DNA from: Paracoccus homiensis
Lineage (GTDB): Bacteria; Pseudomonadota; Alphaproteobacteria; Rhodobacterales; Rhodobacteraceae
Length of the DNA stretch: 64,000 nucleotides
NCBI RefSeq assembly: GCF_900111675.1
Contig: NZ_FOHO01000014.1
Location: forward strand, 22,165 to 86,164
Direction: 5' to 3'
Made by a program: the position numbers and the translations under genes. The notes under the pieces were generated by a model. It was not told the DNA's origin. It ran no database searches and saw only the letters and a list, made by a program, of their open reading frames with translations. Below are positions 17,950 to 27,229 of this stretch, piece after piece; the first letter of the stretch is position 1, and every line of letters starts with the position of its first letter.

Positions 17950-19284
17950 ATGCAGGTCAAGGAAACCCAGAACGAAGGTCTGAAGCGGGGCTACCAGTTC
18001 ACCCTGCCCGCCGACGAGCTGGCCGCGACGGTCGATGCCAAGCTGAAAGAGGCCCAGCCGGAAGTCGAAATGAAGGGCTTCCGCAAGGGCAAGGTGCCCA
18101 TGGCGATGCTGAAAAAGCAGTTTGGCCCGCGCGTGCTGGGCGATGCGATGCAGGAAGCCATCGATGGCGCGCTGCGCAAGCATTTGGACGAATCGGGTGA
18201 CCGCCCCGCCGCCCAACCCAAGGTCGAGATGGAGAACGGCGAACAGTGGAAAGAGGGCGACGACGTCGTCGTCAACGTGTCCTACGAAACGCTGCCCGCC
18301 ATCCCCGAGGTCGATCTGGCCGCGCTGAAGCTGGAAAAGCTGAACGTTCCGGCAGAAGACGCCGCGATCTCCGAAGCGCTGGAAAACCTGGCGAAATCGG
18401 CGCAGAACTTTGAAGACCGTCGCAAGGGCAGCAAGGCCAAGGACGGCGATCAGGTCGTGATCGACTTCAAGGGCTTTGTCGACGGCGAAGCCTTCGAAGG
18501 CGGCGAGGCCGAGGATTATCCGCTGGTTCTGGGTTCGAACAGCTTCATCCCGGGCTTCGAAGACCAGCTGGTCGGCGCCAAGATGGACGAAGAGATCAAG
18601 GTCGAGGTCAAATTCCCCGAGGAATATGGCGCCGCACATCTGGCCGGCAAGGACGCGACTTTTGAATGCAAGGTGAAAGCCGTGAAAGCGCCCAAGCCCG
18701 CAGAGGTCGATGACGAGCTGGCGAAAAAATTCGGCGCCGAGGATCTGGACGGTCTGAAAAAGCAGATCTCGGATCGCCTTGAGCAGGAATACGCCGGTGC
18801 CGCCCGCGCCATCATGAAGCGCGCGCTGCTGGATCAGCTGGACGATCAGGTCAAGTTCGAGCTGCCCGAGTCGCTGGTCGAGGCCGAAGCCGCCCAGATC
18901 GCGCATCAGCTGTGGCACGAGGAAAACCCCGAGGTTCAGGACCACAACCACGGCGCCATCGAGCCCACCGATGAGCACAAGAAACTGGCCGAGCGTCGGG
19001 TGCGTCTGGGTCTGCTGCTGGCCGAGATCGGCCAGAAGGCAGAGGTCAGCGTGACCGATCAGGAAATGACGCAGGCTGTCATGCAGGCCGCCCGTCAGTA
19101 TCCTGGCCAGGAACGTGCCTTCTTCGAATTCGTGCAGCAGAACCAGCAGGCTCAGCAGCAGCTGCGCGCGCCGATCTTCGAAGACAAGGTCGTCGACCAC
19201 ATCGCCGAGCAGGCGAAGGTCGAAGAGAAGAAAGTCACCAAGGAAGAGCTGGAAAAGGCTGTCGAGGCTCTGGACGAGCTTTGA
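17950..19284 (+). CDS. tig: Trigger factor (ribosome-associated peptidyl-prolyl isomerase)
   Basis: Binds nascent chains at the ribosome exit and isomerises proline bonds. About 444 residues: N-terminal ribosome-binding domain with the motif GFRKGKVP (in [20 protein letters not shown]), a central FKBP-type PPIase ([21 protein letters not shown]) and a helical C-terminal substrate domain. I chose ATG 17950 because AGGA lies 5 nt upstream. ATG 17947 and GTG 17923 are also in frame. A textbook terminator follows. clpP-clpX are not next to tig here, unlike in many bacteria. Confidence 0.96.
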   Translation: MQVKETQNEGLKRGYQFTLPADELAATVDAKLKEAQPEVEMKGFRKGKVPMAMLKKQFGPRVLGDAMQEAIDGALRKHLDESGDRPAAQPKVEMENGEQWKEGDDVVVNVSYETLPAIPEVDLAALKLEKLNVPAEDAAISEALENLAKSAQNFEDRRKGSKAKDGDQVVIDFKGFVDGEAFEGGEAEDYPLVLGSNSFIPGFEDQLVGAKMDEEIKVEVKFPEEYGAAHLAGKDATFECKVKAVKAPKPAEVDDELAKKFGAEDLDGLKKQISDRLEQEYAGAARAIMKRALLDQLDDQVKFELPESLVEAEAAQIAHQLWHEENPEVQDHNHGAIEPTDEHKKLAERRVRLGLLLAEIGQKAEVSVTDQEMTQAVMQAARQYPGQERAFFEFVQQNQQAQQQLRAPIFEDKVVDHIAEQAKVEEKKVTKEELEKAVEALDEL

Positions 19285-19310
19285 TCCCCGGCTGACCGTG
19301 ACAGACGAAA

Positions 19311-19338
19311 GCCGCGATCTTCGGATCGCGGCTTTTTT
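19311..19338 (+). terminator. Rho-independent terminator of tig
   Basis: Nine-bp perfect stem GCCGCGATC/GATCGCGGC with UUCG tetraloop and six T residues, 26 nt after the tig stop. Confidence 0.95.
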
Positions 19339-19395
19339 CACGTGGGGTAGGGACGCTGGCTTGTGAGCCGCACGGACCGGCCCTATCTATGGCGC

Positions 19396-19818
19396 ATGAC
19401 CGCCTCTCTCCATCTGATGAAGCTTTGTGTGGGTGCCGAAGGCCCCGATGATCTTGCCCGCTGGCAGCAGCAGCGCTATGGCGACGGGCCCGCGATGCAT
19501 GTGACGCGGATGTGGCCCAAGCGAGAAGATGAGCTGTTGAATGGCGGTTCGATCTTCTGGGTGTTCAAGGGGGTCATGCTGGCGCGGCAGAAACTGTTGC
19601 GCCTGGAAGAGAGGTTCGGCGATGACGGGATTCGCCGTTGTGCGCTGATCCTGGATCGTGACCTGGTTCGCGTGGCGGCCATTCCTCGGCGACCTTTTCA
19701 GGGATGGCGGTATCTGGACCCGAAAGATGCGCCCGACGATCTGCCCGAAAACCGTGCGGCAGAAGAGGCGTTGCCCGCCAAGGTCGCCGCCGCATTGTCT
19801 GAAATGGGATTGGTCTGA
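19396..19818 (+). CDS. DUF1489 family protein
   Basis: About 140 residues, a conserved alphaproteobacterial family of unknown function: LHLMKLCVGAEGPDDLARWQ, MHVTRMWPKREDELLNGGSI and ILDRDLVRVAAIPRRPFQGW are the diagnostic stretches. I prefer ATG 19396, giving MTASLHLMKL, the family N-terminus. A GTG at 19363 would add eleven non-conserved residues. It ends with a strong hairpin shared with clpA. Confidence 0.85.
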   Translation: MTASLHLMKLCVGAEGPDDLARWQQQRYGDGPAMHVTRMWPKREDELLNGGSIFWVFKGVMLARQKLLRLEERFGDDGIRRCALILDRDLVRVAAIPRRPFQGWRYLDPKDAPDDLPENRAAEEALPAKVAAALSEMGLV

Positions 19819-19844
19819 ACCAGGACGCCGCCAGCCATGAAGAA

Positions 19845-19880
19845 GCCTGCCGTGCAATGGCGCGGCAGGCTTTGGTTTTG
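19845..19880. terminator. Bidirectional terminator between DUF1489 gene and clpA
   Basis: Stem GCCTGCCG/CGGCAGGC with TTTGGTTTT on the plus side and a T-rich TTCTTC on the minus side. It sits between two convergent genes. Confidence 0.8.
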
Positions 19881-19891
19881 TCGGGGGCGCG

Positions 19892-22216
19892 CTATTCGGC
19901 GGTCAGCAGCGGCGTTTTCGATTTGCCGATGCGCAGGGCCTCGGGACCGGTGATGTCGAAGACGGGCTTGTCATCCTCGATCTGAACCCGGACGACCCCG
20001 CCCTTGGTCAGGCGACCGAACAGCAATTCTTCGGCCAGCGGCTTCTTGATGTATTCCTGGATGACACGACCCAGCGGGCGCGCCCCCATCTTGTCATCAT
20101 AGCCCTTCTCGGCCAGCCAATCCGCCGCTGCGGGCGTCAGTTCGATATGGACATTGCGGTCCATCAGCTGAGCCTCCAGCTGAAGCACGAATTTTTCGAC
20201 CACATGGACCACGACTTCGCGCGACAGAGGTGCGAAGCTGATCACCGCATCCAGCCGGTTGCGGAATTCGGGCGTGAAGGTCCGTTCGATCGCCTCGGTG
20301 TCTTCCCCTTCGCGGCGGTCGCGGCCAAAGCCGATCGCGGCTTTCTGCATGTCCGAGGCCCCGGCATTCGACGTCATGATCAGGATCACGTTCCGGAAAT
20401 CGACCTGACGTCCGTTGTGATCCGTCAGCTTGCCGTGATCCATGACCTGCAGCAGGATGTTGAACACATCGGGATGGGCCTTTTCGATTTCGTCCAGCAA
20501 CAGGACGCAATGCGGATGCTGATCGACGCCGTCGGTCAGAAGGCCGCCCTGATCGAACCCGACATATCCCGGAGGCGCGCCGATCAATCGGCTGACCGCA
20601 TGCTTTTCCATGTATTCCGACATATCGAAGCGCAGCAGTTCGACCCCAAGGGTCGAGGCCAGCTGTTTCGCGACCTCGGTCTTGCCGACGCCGGTCGGAC
20701 CCGCGAACAGATAGTTGCCGATGGGTTTTTCCGGTTCGCGCAAACCCGCCCGCGCCAGCTTGATCGCCGAGGACAGGGCCTCGATCGCGCTGTCCTGACC
20801 AAAGACGACCCGTTTCAGGGTGCCGTCCAGATCGCGCAGCACCTCTGCGTCATCCTTGCTGACATTCTTCGGCGGAATGCGGGCGATCTTGGCCACCACG
20901 GCCTCGATCTCTTTGGGGCTGATCGTCTTGCGGCGTTTGCTTTCCGCGACAAGATGCTGCGCCGCGCCCGCCTCATCGATCACATCGATCGCGCTGTCGG
21001 GCAGCTTGCGGTCGTTGATATAGCGGCTGGCCAGTTCAACGGCCGATTTGATCGCGTCATTGGTGTAACGCAGTTCGTGGTGCTTTTCGAAATGCGGCTT
21101 CAGCCCCATCAGGATCTTGATCGCATCCGGTACGTTCGGCTCGTTCACGTCGATCTTCTGGAAGCGCCGCGACAGGGCACGGTCCTTTTCGAAATGCTGA
21201 CGATATTCCTTGTAGGTGGTCGAGCCCATGCAGCGCAGCTTGCCGCCAGCCAAGGCGGGCTTCAGCAGGTTCGAGGCGTCCATCGCCCCGCCCGAGGTCG
21301 CACCCGCGCCGATCACAGTGTGAATTTCGTCGATGAACAGGATCGCATCATCATGCTGTTCCAGTTCCTTGACGACGGCCTTCAGCCGTTCCTCGAAATC
21401 GCCGCGATAGCGGGTCCCGGCCAGAAGGGCGCCCATGTCCAGCGAAAAGATCGTGGCGCCCGACAGAACCTCGGGGGTTTCGCCTTCGACGATCTTCTTG
21501 GCCAGACCTTCGGCAATGGCGGTCTTGCCCACGCCGGGATCACCCACCAGAAGCGGGTTGTTCTTGCGGCGGCGGCACAAGACCTGGATCGCGCGTTCGA
21601 CCTCGTCGCCGCGCCCGATAAGGGGATCGACATCGCCCTTCTTCGACTTGGCATTCAGATCGACGCAATACTTGGCCAGCGCGCTGTCGTCTTTTTGTTC
21701 AGGGGCGGCTTCGGCCTGTTCCGCCTCGGCCGGCTCATCCGAACCGACGACCTTGCGATTTTCGCTGAAGGTCGGGTTCTTGGCCACGCCATGCGCGATG
21801 AAATTGACGGCGTCATAGCGCGTCATGTCCAGTTCCTGCAGGAAGAATGCAGCATTCGATTCCCGCTCGGCGAAGATGGCGACCAGCACATTGGCGCCGG
21901 TCACTTCCTGCCGACCTGAGCTTTGGACATGGATCGCGGCGCGCTGGATCACGCGCTGGAAGGCCGCTGTGGGAACGGCTTCCGAGCCTTCCACATCGGT
22001 AATCAGGGTGGACAGGTCATCTTCGATGAATTCCACCAGAAGCTTGCGAAGTTCGTCCAGATCGACATTACAGGCGCGCATCACCTTGACCGCGTCCGGT
22101 TCCTCGGTCAGCGCCAGAAGCAGATGTTCCAGCGTGGCCAGTTCGTGTCTGTGTTCGTTCGCCAGCGCAAGTGCCTGGTGAATGGCCTGTTCCAGTGAGG
22201 TCGAGAAACTTGGCAC
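19892..22216 (-). CDS. clpA: ATP-dependent Clp protease ATP-binding subunit ClpA
   Basis: AAA+ unfoldase feeding substrates to ClpP, with ClpS as adaptor for N-degrons. At 774 residues it has an N-terminal repeat domain (MPSFSTSLEQAIHQALALAN onward), a first AAA+ domain with GDPGVGKTA and LFIDEIHTVIGAG, and a second with GPTGVGKTE, LLLDEIEKAHPDV and an IGF loop (AAIGFGRDRREG) that docks ClpP. GTG 22216 is preceded by CAGGAGA. clpS is not in the window. A CTTGAA-type heat-shock promoter candidate lies upstream. Confidence 0.97.
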   Translation of the reverse strand: MPSFSTSLEQAIHQALALANEHRHELATLEHLLLALTEEPDAVKVMRACNVDLDELRKLLVEFIEDDLSTLITDVEGSEAVPTAAFQRVIQRAAIHVQSSGRQEVTGANVLVAIFAERESNAAFFLQELDMTRYDAVNFIAHGVAKNPTFSENRKVVGSDEPAEAEQAEAAPEQKDDSALAKYCVDLNAKSKKGDVDPLIGRGDEVERAIQVLCRRRKNNPLLVGDPGVGKTAIAEGLAKKIVEGETPEVLSGATIFSLDMGALLAGTRYRGDFEERLKAVVKELEQHDDAILFIDEIHTVIGAGATSGGAMDASNLLKPALAGGKLRCMGSTTYKEYRQHFEKDRALSRRFQKIDVNEPNVPDAIKILMGLKPHFEKHHELRYTNDAIKSAVELASRYINDRKLPDSAIDVIDEAGAAQHLVAESKRRKTISPKEIEAVVAKIARIPPKNVSKDDAEVLRDLDGTLKRVVFGQDSAIEALSSAIKLARAGLREPEKPIGNYLFAGPTGVGKTEVAKQLASTLGVELLRFDMSEYMEKHAVSRLIGAPPGYVGFDQGGLLTDGVDQHPHCVLLLDEIEKAHPDVFNILLQVMDHGKLTDHNGRQVDFRNVILIMTSNAGASDMQKAAIGFGRDRREGEDTEAIERTFTPEFRNRLDAVISFAPLSREVVVHVVEKFVLQLEAQLMDRNVHIELTPAAADWLAEKGYDDKMGARPLGRVIQEYIKKPLAEELLFGRLTKGGVVRVQIEDDKPVFDITGPEALRIGKSKTPLLTAE

Positions 22217-22294
22217 GGTCGTCTCCTGTCAGTCGGCTGGCGGTATGGGCATATCTGGTTGCCCACCTGCCCAGACTGTCACGATACAGTTAAG

Positions 22295-22321
22295 ATTTGG
22301 TGGAATTGCCCCGGCTTCAAG
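22295..22321 (-). promoter_or_regulatory. Candidate heat-shock-type promoter of clpA
   Basis: On the minus strand CTTGAA is followed after about 14 nt by CCACCAAAT, resembling the RpoH arrangement (CTTGAA, spacer of 13-14, CC-AT-rich -10). It lies 80-105 bp upstream of the clpA GTG. clpA is a plausible heat-shock gene, but the -10 match is imperfect. Confidence 0.3.
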
Positions 22322-22421
22322 TTGTTTTTTCGTAAATGCGGGGAAAATCTGTCATGGGTCGGGCAGATGTGATGATCGATTGGGCGGTTTTCAACCCGTC
22401 CTTGCCGGATGTGCATTTCTG

Positions 22422-23174
22422 CTAGAACGCATCCTTCATCTGGCGCAGCTGTGCGAAAACCTGTGCGTCATCGGCCTCTGGCAGCCCAAGGCGGTCGCGC
22501 AATTCTGTCACGCGCAGGAAGGGGTTGGTTTCGCGCTCGACCTGAAGGGTTGCCGGGGCACAGGGCAGCCGTGCGGCATCCACCGCGGCCAGTCGTTCCT
22601 GCAGCGCGACATTGTCGGGTTCGACCGACAGCGCGAAGGCGCCGTTGCCTGCGCAATAATCATGGCCCGAACAGATCAACGTCTGGGGGGGCAGGGAGTT
22701 CAGGCGCGACAGGCTGTCCCACATCATCGCGGGGTCGCCCTCGAACAGGCGCCCGCAGCCCATTGCCATCAGGCTGTCGGCCGTGAAGGCCATCGCGGAT
22801 TGCGGCAGGTGGAAGGCGATATGGCCGATCGTGTGGCCCGACACCTCGATCACCTCGACCGGTTCGCCCAGCAGGTCCAGCGGCTCGCCCGGCGTGACCG
22901 AAATGTCCAGTGGCGGCAGTCGGCGGGCATCGGCGGCGGCGCCGATGACCTTGGCCCCGGTGGCGGCGACAAGTTCCGGCACGGCCTGAATATGGTCGGC
23001 ATGGTGATGGGTCAGAAGGATCGCATCCAGCGACCAGTCCCGGTCGCGCAGCGCTTGCAGGATCGGCGCGGCCTCGGGGGCGTCGATCAGGGCGGTTCCG
23101 GCCTCGCCATGCAGCAGATAGGCATAGTTGTCTTGCAGACAGCGAACGGTCACCAGTTCCAGCGGCATTGGCAA
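22422..23174 (-). CDS. gloB: Hydroxyacylglutathione hydrolase (glyoxalase II)
   Basis: Second step of methylglyoxal detoxification: hydrolyses S-lactoylglutathione. A 250-residue metallo-beta-lactamase fold with the zinc motif THHHADH, GHTIGH for further metal contact, and the C-terminal SGHDYC glyoxalase II signature. ATG 23174 follows AAAGGA. It is divergent from the methyltransferase gene, with 52 bp between them, an arrangement probably sharing a promoter region. Confidence 0.95.
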   Translation of the reverse strand: MPMPLELVTVRCLQDNYAYLLHGEAGTALIDAPEAAPILQALRDRDWSLDAILLTHHHADHIQAVPELVAATGAKVIGAAADARRLPPLDISVTPGEPLDLLGEPVEVIEVSGHTIGHIAFHLPQSAMAFTADSLMAMGCGRLFEGDPAMMWDSLSRLNSLPPQTLICSGHDYCAGNGAFALSVEPDNVALQERLAAVDAARLPCAPATLQVERETNPFLRVTELRDRLGLPEADDAQVFAQLRQMKDAF

Positions 23175-23226
23175 ATCCTTTTCCTTGTGCTGTTTTCAAC
23201 GGTGACAAAACCGGGGCCGGGGTGCA

Positions 23227-24018
23227 ATGCATCATGATATCGAGGATCTGCGCCGCTTCTATTACCAGCGGTCACTGGGCCGGGTGGTTCAGCGGATCCT
23301 GCGCGATCGGCTGATTCTGCGCTGGCAACCGGCCCGCAGCAAGGGCATGAACGTGGCGGGCTATGGCTTTGCCGCGCCGATGCTGCGGCCATATCTGGCC
23401 CCGGCAAGGCGGGTCACGGCGCTGATGCCGGGACCGCAGGGGGTCATGGGCTGGCCTGCGGGAATGCCCAACCATAGCGTTCTGTGCGACGAAACCGCGT
23501 GGCCGCTTGAAACCGGCAGCCTTGATCGGCTGGTCATGCTGCACGGGCTGGAAACCAGCGATCATCCCGCCGCCCTGCTGGCCGAGGCATGGCGCGTGCT
23601 GGGGCCGGGGGGGCGGATGATCGTGATGGTCCCGAACCGGGCCGGACTGTGGGCCGCATCCGACCGCACGCCCTTTGGCCTTGGTCGCAGCTATACGGCG
23701 GGGCAGCTTGAAACCCAGATGCGCAAGGCAGGTTTCGTCAGCGAGTGGTCGGGATCCGCCGTCTATATCCCGCCGTCCGATCGACGTTTCTGGCTGCGCA
23801 GCGCCCAGATGTGGGAACGCGCCGGGGCCAGGATCAGCCGTGTGCTGATCGCCGGAGTGGTCATGGTCGAGCTGTCGAAACAGACCCGCGCGCCGATCGG
23901 GCCGGGGGTCAAGGTGCATGTCCCGAACCCTCTGGACATTCTGGACGGCGTGGGGATCCGCCAGCCGCATGGCAGTCCGGCGACCCGCCGCGACAGTGGC
24001 GTCACAAGGTGCCGTTAG
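23227..24018 (+). CDS. Class I SAM-dependent methyltransferase-like protein
   Basis: 263 residues. The Methyltransf_11-like half is visible as WPLETGSLDRLVMLHGLE and WRVLGPGGRMIVMVPNRAGL. The glycine-rich motif I is degenerate (PGPQGVMGWPAG in place of a clear GxGxG), so cofactor binding may be altered. The C-terminal extension has KVHVPNPLDILDGV. It is divergent from gloB. Substrate unknown. The start ATG is at 23227, 52 bp from gloB. Confidence 0.75.
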   Translation: MHHDIEDLRRFYYQRSLGRVVQRILRDRLILRWQPARSKGMNVAGYGFAAPMLRPYLAPARRVTALMPGPQGVMGWPAGMPNHSVLCDETAWPLETGSLDRLVMLHGLETSDHPAALLAEAWRVLGPGGRMIVMVPNRAGLWAASDRTPFGLGRSYTAGQLETQMRKAGFVSEWSGSAVYIPPSDRRFWLRSAQMWERAGARISRVLIAGVVMVELSKQTRAPIGPGVKVHVPNPLDILDGVGIRQPHGSPATRRDSGVTRCR

Positions 24019-24024
24019 GTCATC

Positions 24025-24048
24025 TAGTCTCCTGACAGGAGATCACTA
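24025..24048 (+). promoter_or_regulatory. Hairpin occluding a strong Shine-Dalgarno
   Basis: The palindrome TCTCCTG-A-CAGGAGA folds with CTCC against the Shine-Dalgarno GGAG. The outer TAGT/ACTA pairs extend the stem around a 3-nt bulge and end 1 nt before an ATG. The site begins 7 nt after the methyltransferase stop. It is well placed to hide the ribosome-binding site of the nonapeptide ORF at 24050. Confidence 0.45.
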
Positions 24049-24049
24049 A

Positions 24050-24079
24050 ATGCCGAAACTTGTCCTAAAGGTGAACTAG
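24050..24079 (+). CDS. Possible nonapeptide leader ORF (MPKLVLKVN)
   Basis: Ten codons including the stop, starting 8 nt after AGGAG. The downstream stop TAG leads straight into the GCCG-AAT-CGGC/T6 terminator-like hairpin, and the upstream Shine-Dalgarno is sequestered in a stem. This combination resembles a leader peptide controlling an attenuator. Nothing about the peptide itself is diagnostic. It may simply be chance in a short gap. Confidence 0.35.
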   Translation: MPKLVLKVN

Positions 24080-24097
24080 CCGAATCGGCGCTTTTTT
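24079..24097 (+). terminator. Terminator-like hairpin after the nonapeptide ORF
   Basis: Short stem GCCG/CGGC with AAT loop followed by GC and six T residues. The stem is short, but the T tract is good. It could end the methyltransferase transcript or act as an attenuator for the GT25-like gene at 24141. Confidence 0.5.
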
Positions 24098-24140
24098 GCG
24101 CATATTGACCAAGTGGTAAGTTTTTAAATGGTGACGTGTC

Positions 24141-24815
24141 ATGTGTGCGCTTTGTGTGTCGCCGGCGCTTGAAGGCTGGCCGATTTTTATCCTCTGCGGT
24201 GCTGGGATGCAGCGTCGTGAAGGCAAACTGACCGAGGCTTTGCGGTCGTTCCGTTTGCCCTTTCGTGTGCTCGAAACTGTGCGGGGCGCCTCTCCGGTCG
24301 GGGGGCGCCCCGAGTTGCATCGCAGGGTCTGGCGTCAGGTGGTTCAGGATGACCTGCCCGGTGCGATCCTTCTGGAAGATGGTGTCAAATTGCTGCCCGG
24401 CTTCGTCGGCTTTCTGGCGGCGGGCGGGTATCTGCATTCCGAACTGACGCAGCTGTGCCACGGTCGCGCCCGTGTCTGGCGCTGGGGGGCAAGCGATGCC
24501 TCGCCGGGGGTGCGCCTGCGACCGCTGGCCGTCAGCGATGCCCTGCCTGCCGGATATGCCTTGTCGCGCAAGGGCGCAGGCCATCTGCTGGACGCCCATC
24601 GCGCGACCCGCGCCCGCTGCGAGGTGACCCAGGACAGCTGGCCCTGTGACGTCGGGCAGCTTGGCGCGCTGGTTGCCCGGCCGCAGCTGGTCGAGGCGCC
24701 GGAATGGATGACCGCGACCGCACCCGGACCCGCCGCGCCCGATGCCGGGCGACCTTCACGCATTCGCCACTTCGCCCGCGAGTCATTCAGCCGCGAACTG
24801 AGCCTGCGCCACTGA
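24141..24815 (+). CDS. Glycosyltransferase family 25-like protein
   Basis: 224 residues. Features of the GT25/LOB family are IFILCGAGMQRREGKLTEAL near the N-terminus, the metal/nucleotide-sugar region ILLEDGVKLLPGF (normally an E-D-D motif, here E-D-G), and ALPAGYALSRKGAGHLLDAH. GT25 enzymes add sugars to lipopolysaccharide. The altered acidic motif and isolated position make activity uncertain. The ATG at 24141 has no clear Shine-Dalgarno. The C-terminus (residues 185-224) is Pro/Arg-rich and not conserved. Confidence 0.65.
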   Translation: MCALCVSPALEGWPIFILCGAGMQRREGKLTEALRSFRLPFRVLETVRGASPVGGRPELHRRVWRQVVQDDLPGAILLEDGVKLLPGFVGFLAAGGYLHSELTQLCHGRARVWRWGASDASPGVRLRPLAVSDALPAGYALSRKGAGHLLDAHRATRARCEVTQDSWPCDVGQLGALVARPQLVEAPEWMTATAPGPAAPDAGRPSRIRHFARESFSRELSLRH

Positions 24816-25121
24816 TCTTCCGGACTTCCTGTCAGGGCCGCGCCGATGGTTTCGGGGCGGCCTTGTACCGTCTTGCCTCGCGATGTTCGGGGTGGCGATG
24901 TCTCCGATCCGCAACGTCAATTCAAGAACTGCGATCCAAAGGTCGCATCCCTCGCGATTCCGTGTGCTTGACGGTTGCCGGGTCTTGAATCAGGTGCTAG
25001 AGACGCCGCAGATTTCCGAATGGCCGTCCACAGGCCGTTTGACTGCGACCCGCACCCCGCGACAGACCGGATCCCTTGTCCGGCCCGCCAGCGGGGTTTG
25101 CGCAAACCGTGAAGGATGACC
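24816..25121 (+). other. Intergenic region upstream of the atp operon
   Basis: About 306 bp without a credible gene. An imperfect GC-rich stem GGCCGC/GCGGCC with TTGT (24836-24865) may end the GT25 transcript. Candidate promoter elements are TTGACG (24968-24973) or TTGCCG (24975-24980) with GCTAGAG near 24996-25002, spacing not ideal. Near the end lies the palindrome GGTTTGCGCAAACC (25095-25108). Confidence 0.45.
25095..25108 (+). promoter_or_regulatory. Perfect 14-bp palindrome before the atpH ribosome-binding site
   Basis: GGTTTGCGCAAACC is perfectly self-complementary. In RNA it forms a five-bp stem with a GCGC loop. It ends 2 nt before the GAAGGA Shine-Dalgarno of atpH. It could be an operator or an RNA element tuning first-gene translation. 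Confidence 0.4.
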
Positions 25122-25682
25122 GTGGCCAACTCTGTTTCCATGTCCCAGAGCATCGCCGGGCGCTATGCGCAGGCCGTCTTCGACATCGTGAAAGAAGAAG
25201 GAGGGCTGGATCAACTGGCCCAACAGACCGACGATCTGGGTGCGGCGCTGCATGACAGCAGCGATCTGCGCAGCCTGATCACCTCGCCCATCTACAGCCG
25301 CGACCAGCAGAACCGTGCCATCGGCGCGCTGGCCGACAAGATGGGCCTGTCGGCCACGATGTCGAACACCCTGCAGCTGATGGCGAAGAACCGGCGCCTG
25401 TTCGTACTGCCGCAGCTGGTGTCCCAGCTTCAGGCACTGATCGCGCAGGAGCGTGGCGAAGTGACCGCCGATGTGATCAGCGCCGTCGCGCTGACCGATG
25501 ACCAGCAGAACCGCCTGCGTGACACGCTGGCGAAGAAGTCGGGCAAGACGGTCAAATTGAATACCCGCGTCGATGAGGCTCTCATCGGCGGAATGATTGT
25601 CAAGATGGGCTCGCAGATGATCGACAGCTCGATCCGCTCGAAGCTCGCCTCCCTCCAGAATGCTATGAAAGAGGTCGGATAA
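25122..25682 (+). CDS. atpH: ATP synthase F1 subunit delta
   Basis: Peripheral-stalk subunit joining F1 to Fo (the OSCP equivalent). About 186 residues. [19 protein letters not shown] at the N-terminus and [23 protein letters not shown] ending are typical of delta. I chose GTG 25122 because GAAGGA sits 5 nt upstream; an ATG at 25116 overlaps that site and ATG 25140 is another option. First gene of atpHAGDC. The Fo genes are not in the window, as usual in alphaproteobacteria. The stop overlaps the atpA ATG. Confidence 0.95.
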   Translation: MANSVSMSQSIAGRYAQAVFDIVKEEGGLDQLAQQTDDLGAALHDSSDLRSLITSPIYSRDQQNRAIGALADKMGLSATMSNTLQLMAKNRRLFVLPQLVSQLQALIAQERGEVTADVISAVALTDDQQNRLRDTLAKKSGKTVKLNTRVDEALIGGMIVKMGSQMIDSSIRSKLASLQNAMKEVG

Positions 25683-27217
25683 TGGGAATCCAGGCTGCCG
25701 AGATTTCGGCGATCCTCAAGGATCAGATCAAGAACTTCGGTCAGGAAGCCGAAGTGGCCGAAGTGGGGCAGGTGCTGTCGGTCGGTGACGGCATCGCCCG
25801 TGTCTACGGCCTCGACAAGGTGCAGGCCGGTGAGATGGTCGAATTCCCCGGCGGCGTCCGGGGCATGGTGCTGAACCTCGAAACCGACAACGTCGGTGTC
25901 GTGATCTTCGGCGACGACCGTGACATCAAGGAAGGCGACACCGTCAAGCGCACGCGCTCGATCGTGGACGTCCCCGTCGGCAAGGGCCTGCTGGGCCGCG
26001 TCGTCGACGCACTGGGCAACCCGATCGACGGCAAGGGGCCGATCGAGAGCGACACCCGCGCCGTCGCCGACGTGAAGGCACCGGGCATCATGCCGCGCAA
26101 ATCGGTTCACGAACCGATGGCGACCGGCCTGAAGGCCATCGACGCGATGATCCCCGTCGGCCGCGGCCAGCGCGAGCTGATCATTGGTGACCGCCAGACC
26201 GGCAAGACCGCGATCGCGCTGGACACCATTCTGAACCAGAAGAACTACAACGGCCGCGAAGAAGACGGCATGAAGTCGCTGTATTGCGTCTATGTCGCCG
26301 TTGGCCAGAAGCGTTCGACCGTTGCGCAGCTGGTGAAGAAGCTGGAAGAAACCGGCGCGATGGCCTATTCGATCGTCGTCGCCGCAACCGCGTCGGACCC
26401 CGCGCCGATGCAGTTCCTCGCACCCTATTCGGCGACCGCCATGGGCGAGTATTTCCGTGACAACGGCATGGACGCGCTGATGATCTATGACGACCTGTCC
26501 AAGCAGGCCGTTGCTTATCGTCAGATGTCGCTGCTGCTGCGCCGCCCGCCCGGCCGCGAAGCCTATCCGGGCGACGTTTTCTACCTGCACTCGCGCCTGC
26601 TGGAGCGTTCGGCCAAGCTGAACGAGGAATATGGCGCAGGCTCGCTGACGGCCCTGCCGATCATCGAAACCCAAGGCGGCGACGTGTCGGCCTTTATTCC
26701 GACCAACGTGATCTCGATCACCGACGGCCAGATCTTCCTGGAAACCGAACTGTTCTTCCAGGGCATCCGTCCGGCCGTGAACACCGGTCTTTCGGTCAGC
26801 CGCGTGGGTTCGTCGGCACAGACCAAGGCGATGAAATCGGTTGCCGGTCCGGTCAAGCTGGAACTGGCGCAGTATCGCGAAATGGCGGCCTTTGCCCAGT
26901 TCGGTTCGGATCTGGACGCCGCGACCCAGCGACTGCTGAACCGTGGTGCGCGCCTGACCGAGCTGATGAAACAGCCGCAGTATTCGCCGCTGACCAACGC
27001 TGAAATCGTGATTGTCATCTATGCCGGCACCAAAGGTTACATCGACACCGTGCCGGTGCGCGAAGTCGTGGCATGGGAACAGGGCCTGATCCAGTTCCTG
27101 CGCAACCAGAAGGCTGACCTGCTGGACGACATGACCAAGAACGACCGCAAGGTTGCGGGCGATCTGGAAAACGCGATCAAGGCGGCGCTGGACGAATACA
27201 GCAAGACCCGCGCCTGA
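25682..27217 (+). CDS. atpA: ATP synthase F1 subunit alpha
   Basis: Non-catalytic nucleotide-binding subunit of the F1 hexamer. 511 residues, usual length. P-loop GDRQTGKTA near residue 170, and downstream [20 protein letters not shown] and the alpha signature around [17 protein letters not shown]. The ATG overlaps the atpH stop (TAATG), and atpG follows after 12 bp. Confidence 0.98.
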   Translation: MGIQAAEISAILKDQIKNFGQEAEVAEVGQVLSVGDGIARVYGLDKVQAGEMVEFPGGVRGMVLNLETDNVGVVIFGDDRDIKEGDTVKRTRSIVDVPVGKGLLGRVVDALGNPIDGKGPIESDTRAVADVKAPGIMPRKSVHEPMATGLKAIDAMIPVGRGQRELIIGDRQTGKTAIALDTILNQKNYNGREEDGMKSLYCVYVAVGQKRSTVAQLVKKLEETGAMAYSIVVAATASDPAPMQFLAPYSATAMGEYFRDNGMDALMIYDDLSKQAVAYRQMSLLLRRPPGREAYPGDVFYLHSRLLERSAKLNEEYGAGSLTALPIIETQGGDVSAFIPTNVISITDGQIFLETELFFQGIRPAVNTGLSVSRVGSSAQTKAMKSVAGPVKLELAQYREMAAFAQFGSDLDAATQRLLNRGARLTELMKQPQYSPLTNAEIVIVIYAGTKGYIDTVPVREVVAWEQGLIQFLRNQKADLLDDMTKNDRKVAGDLENAIKAALDEYSKTRA

Positions 27218-27229
27218 GAGGGGGGATAG

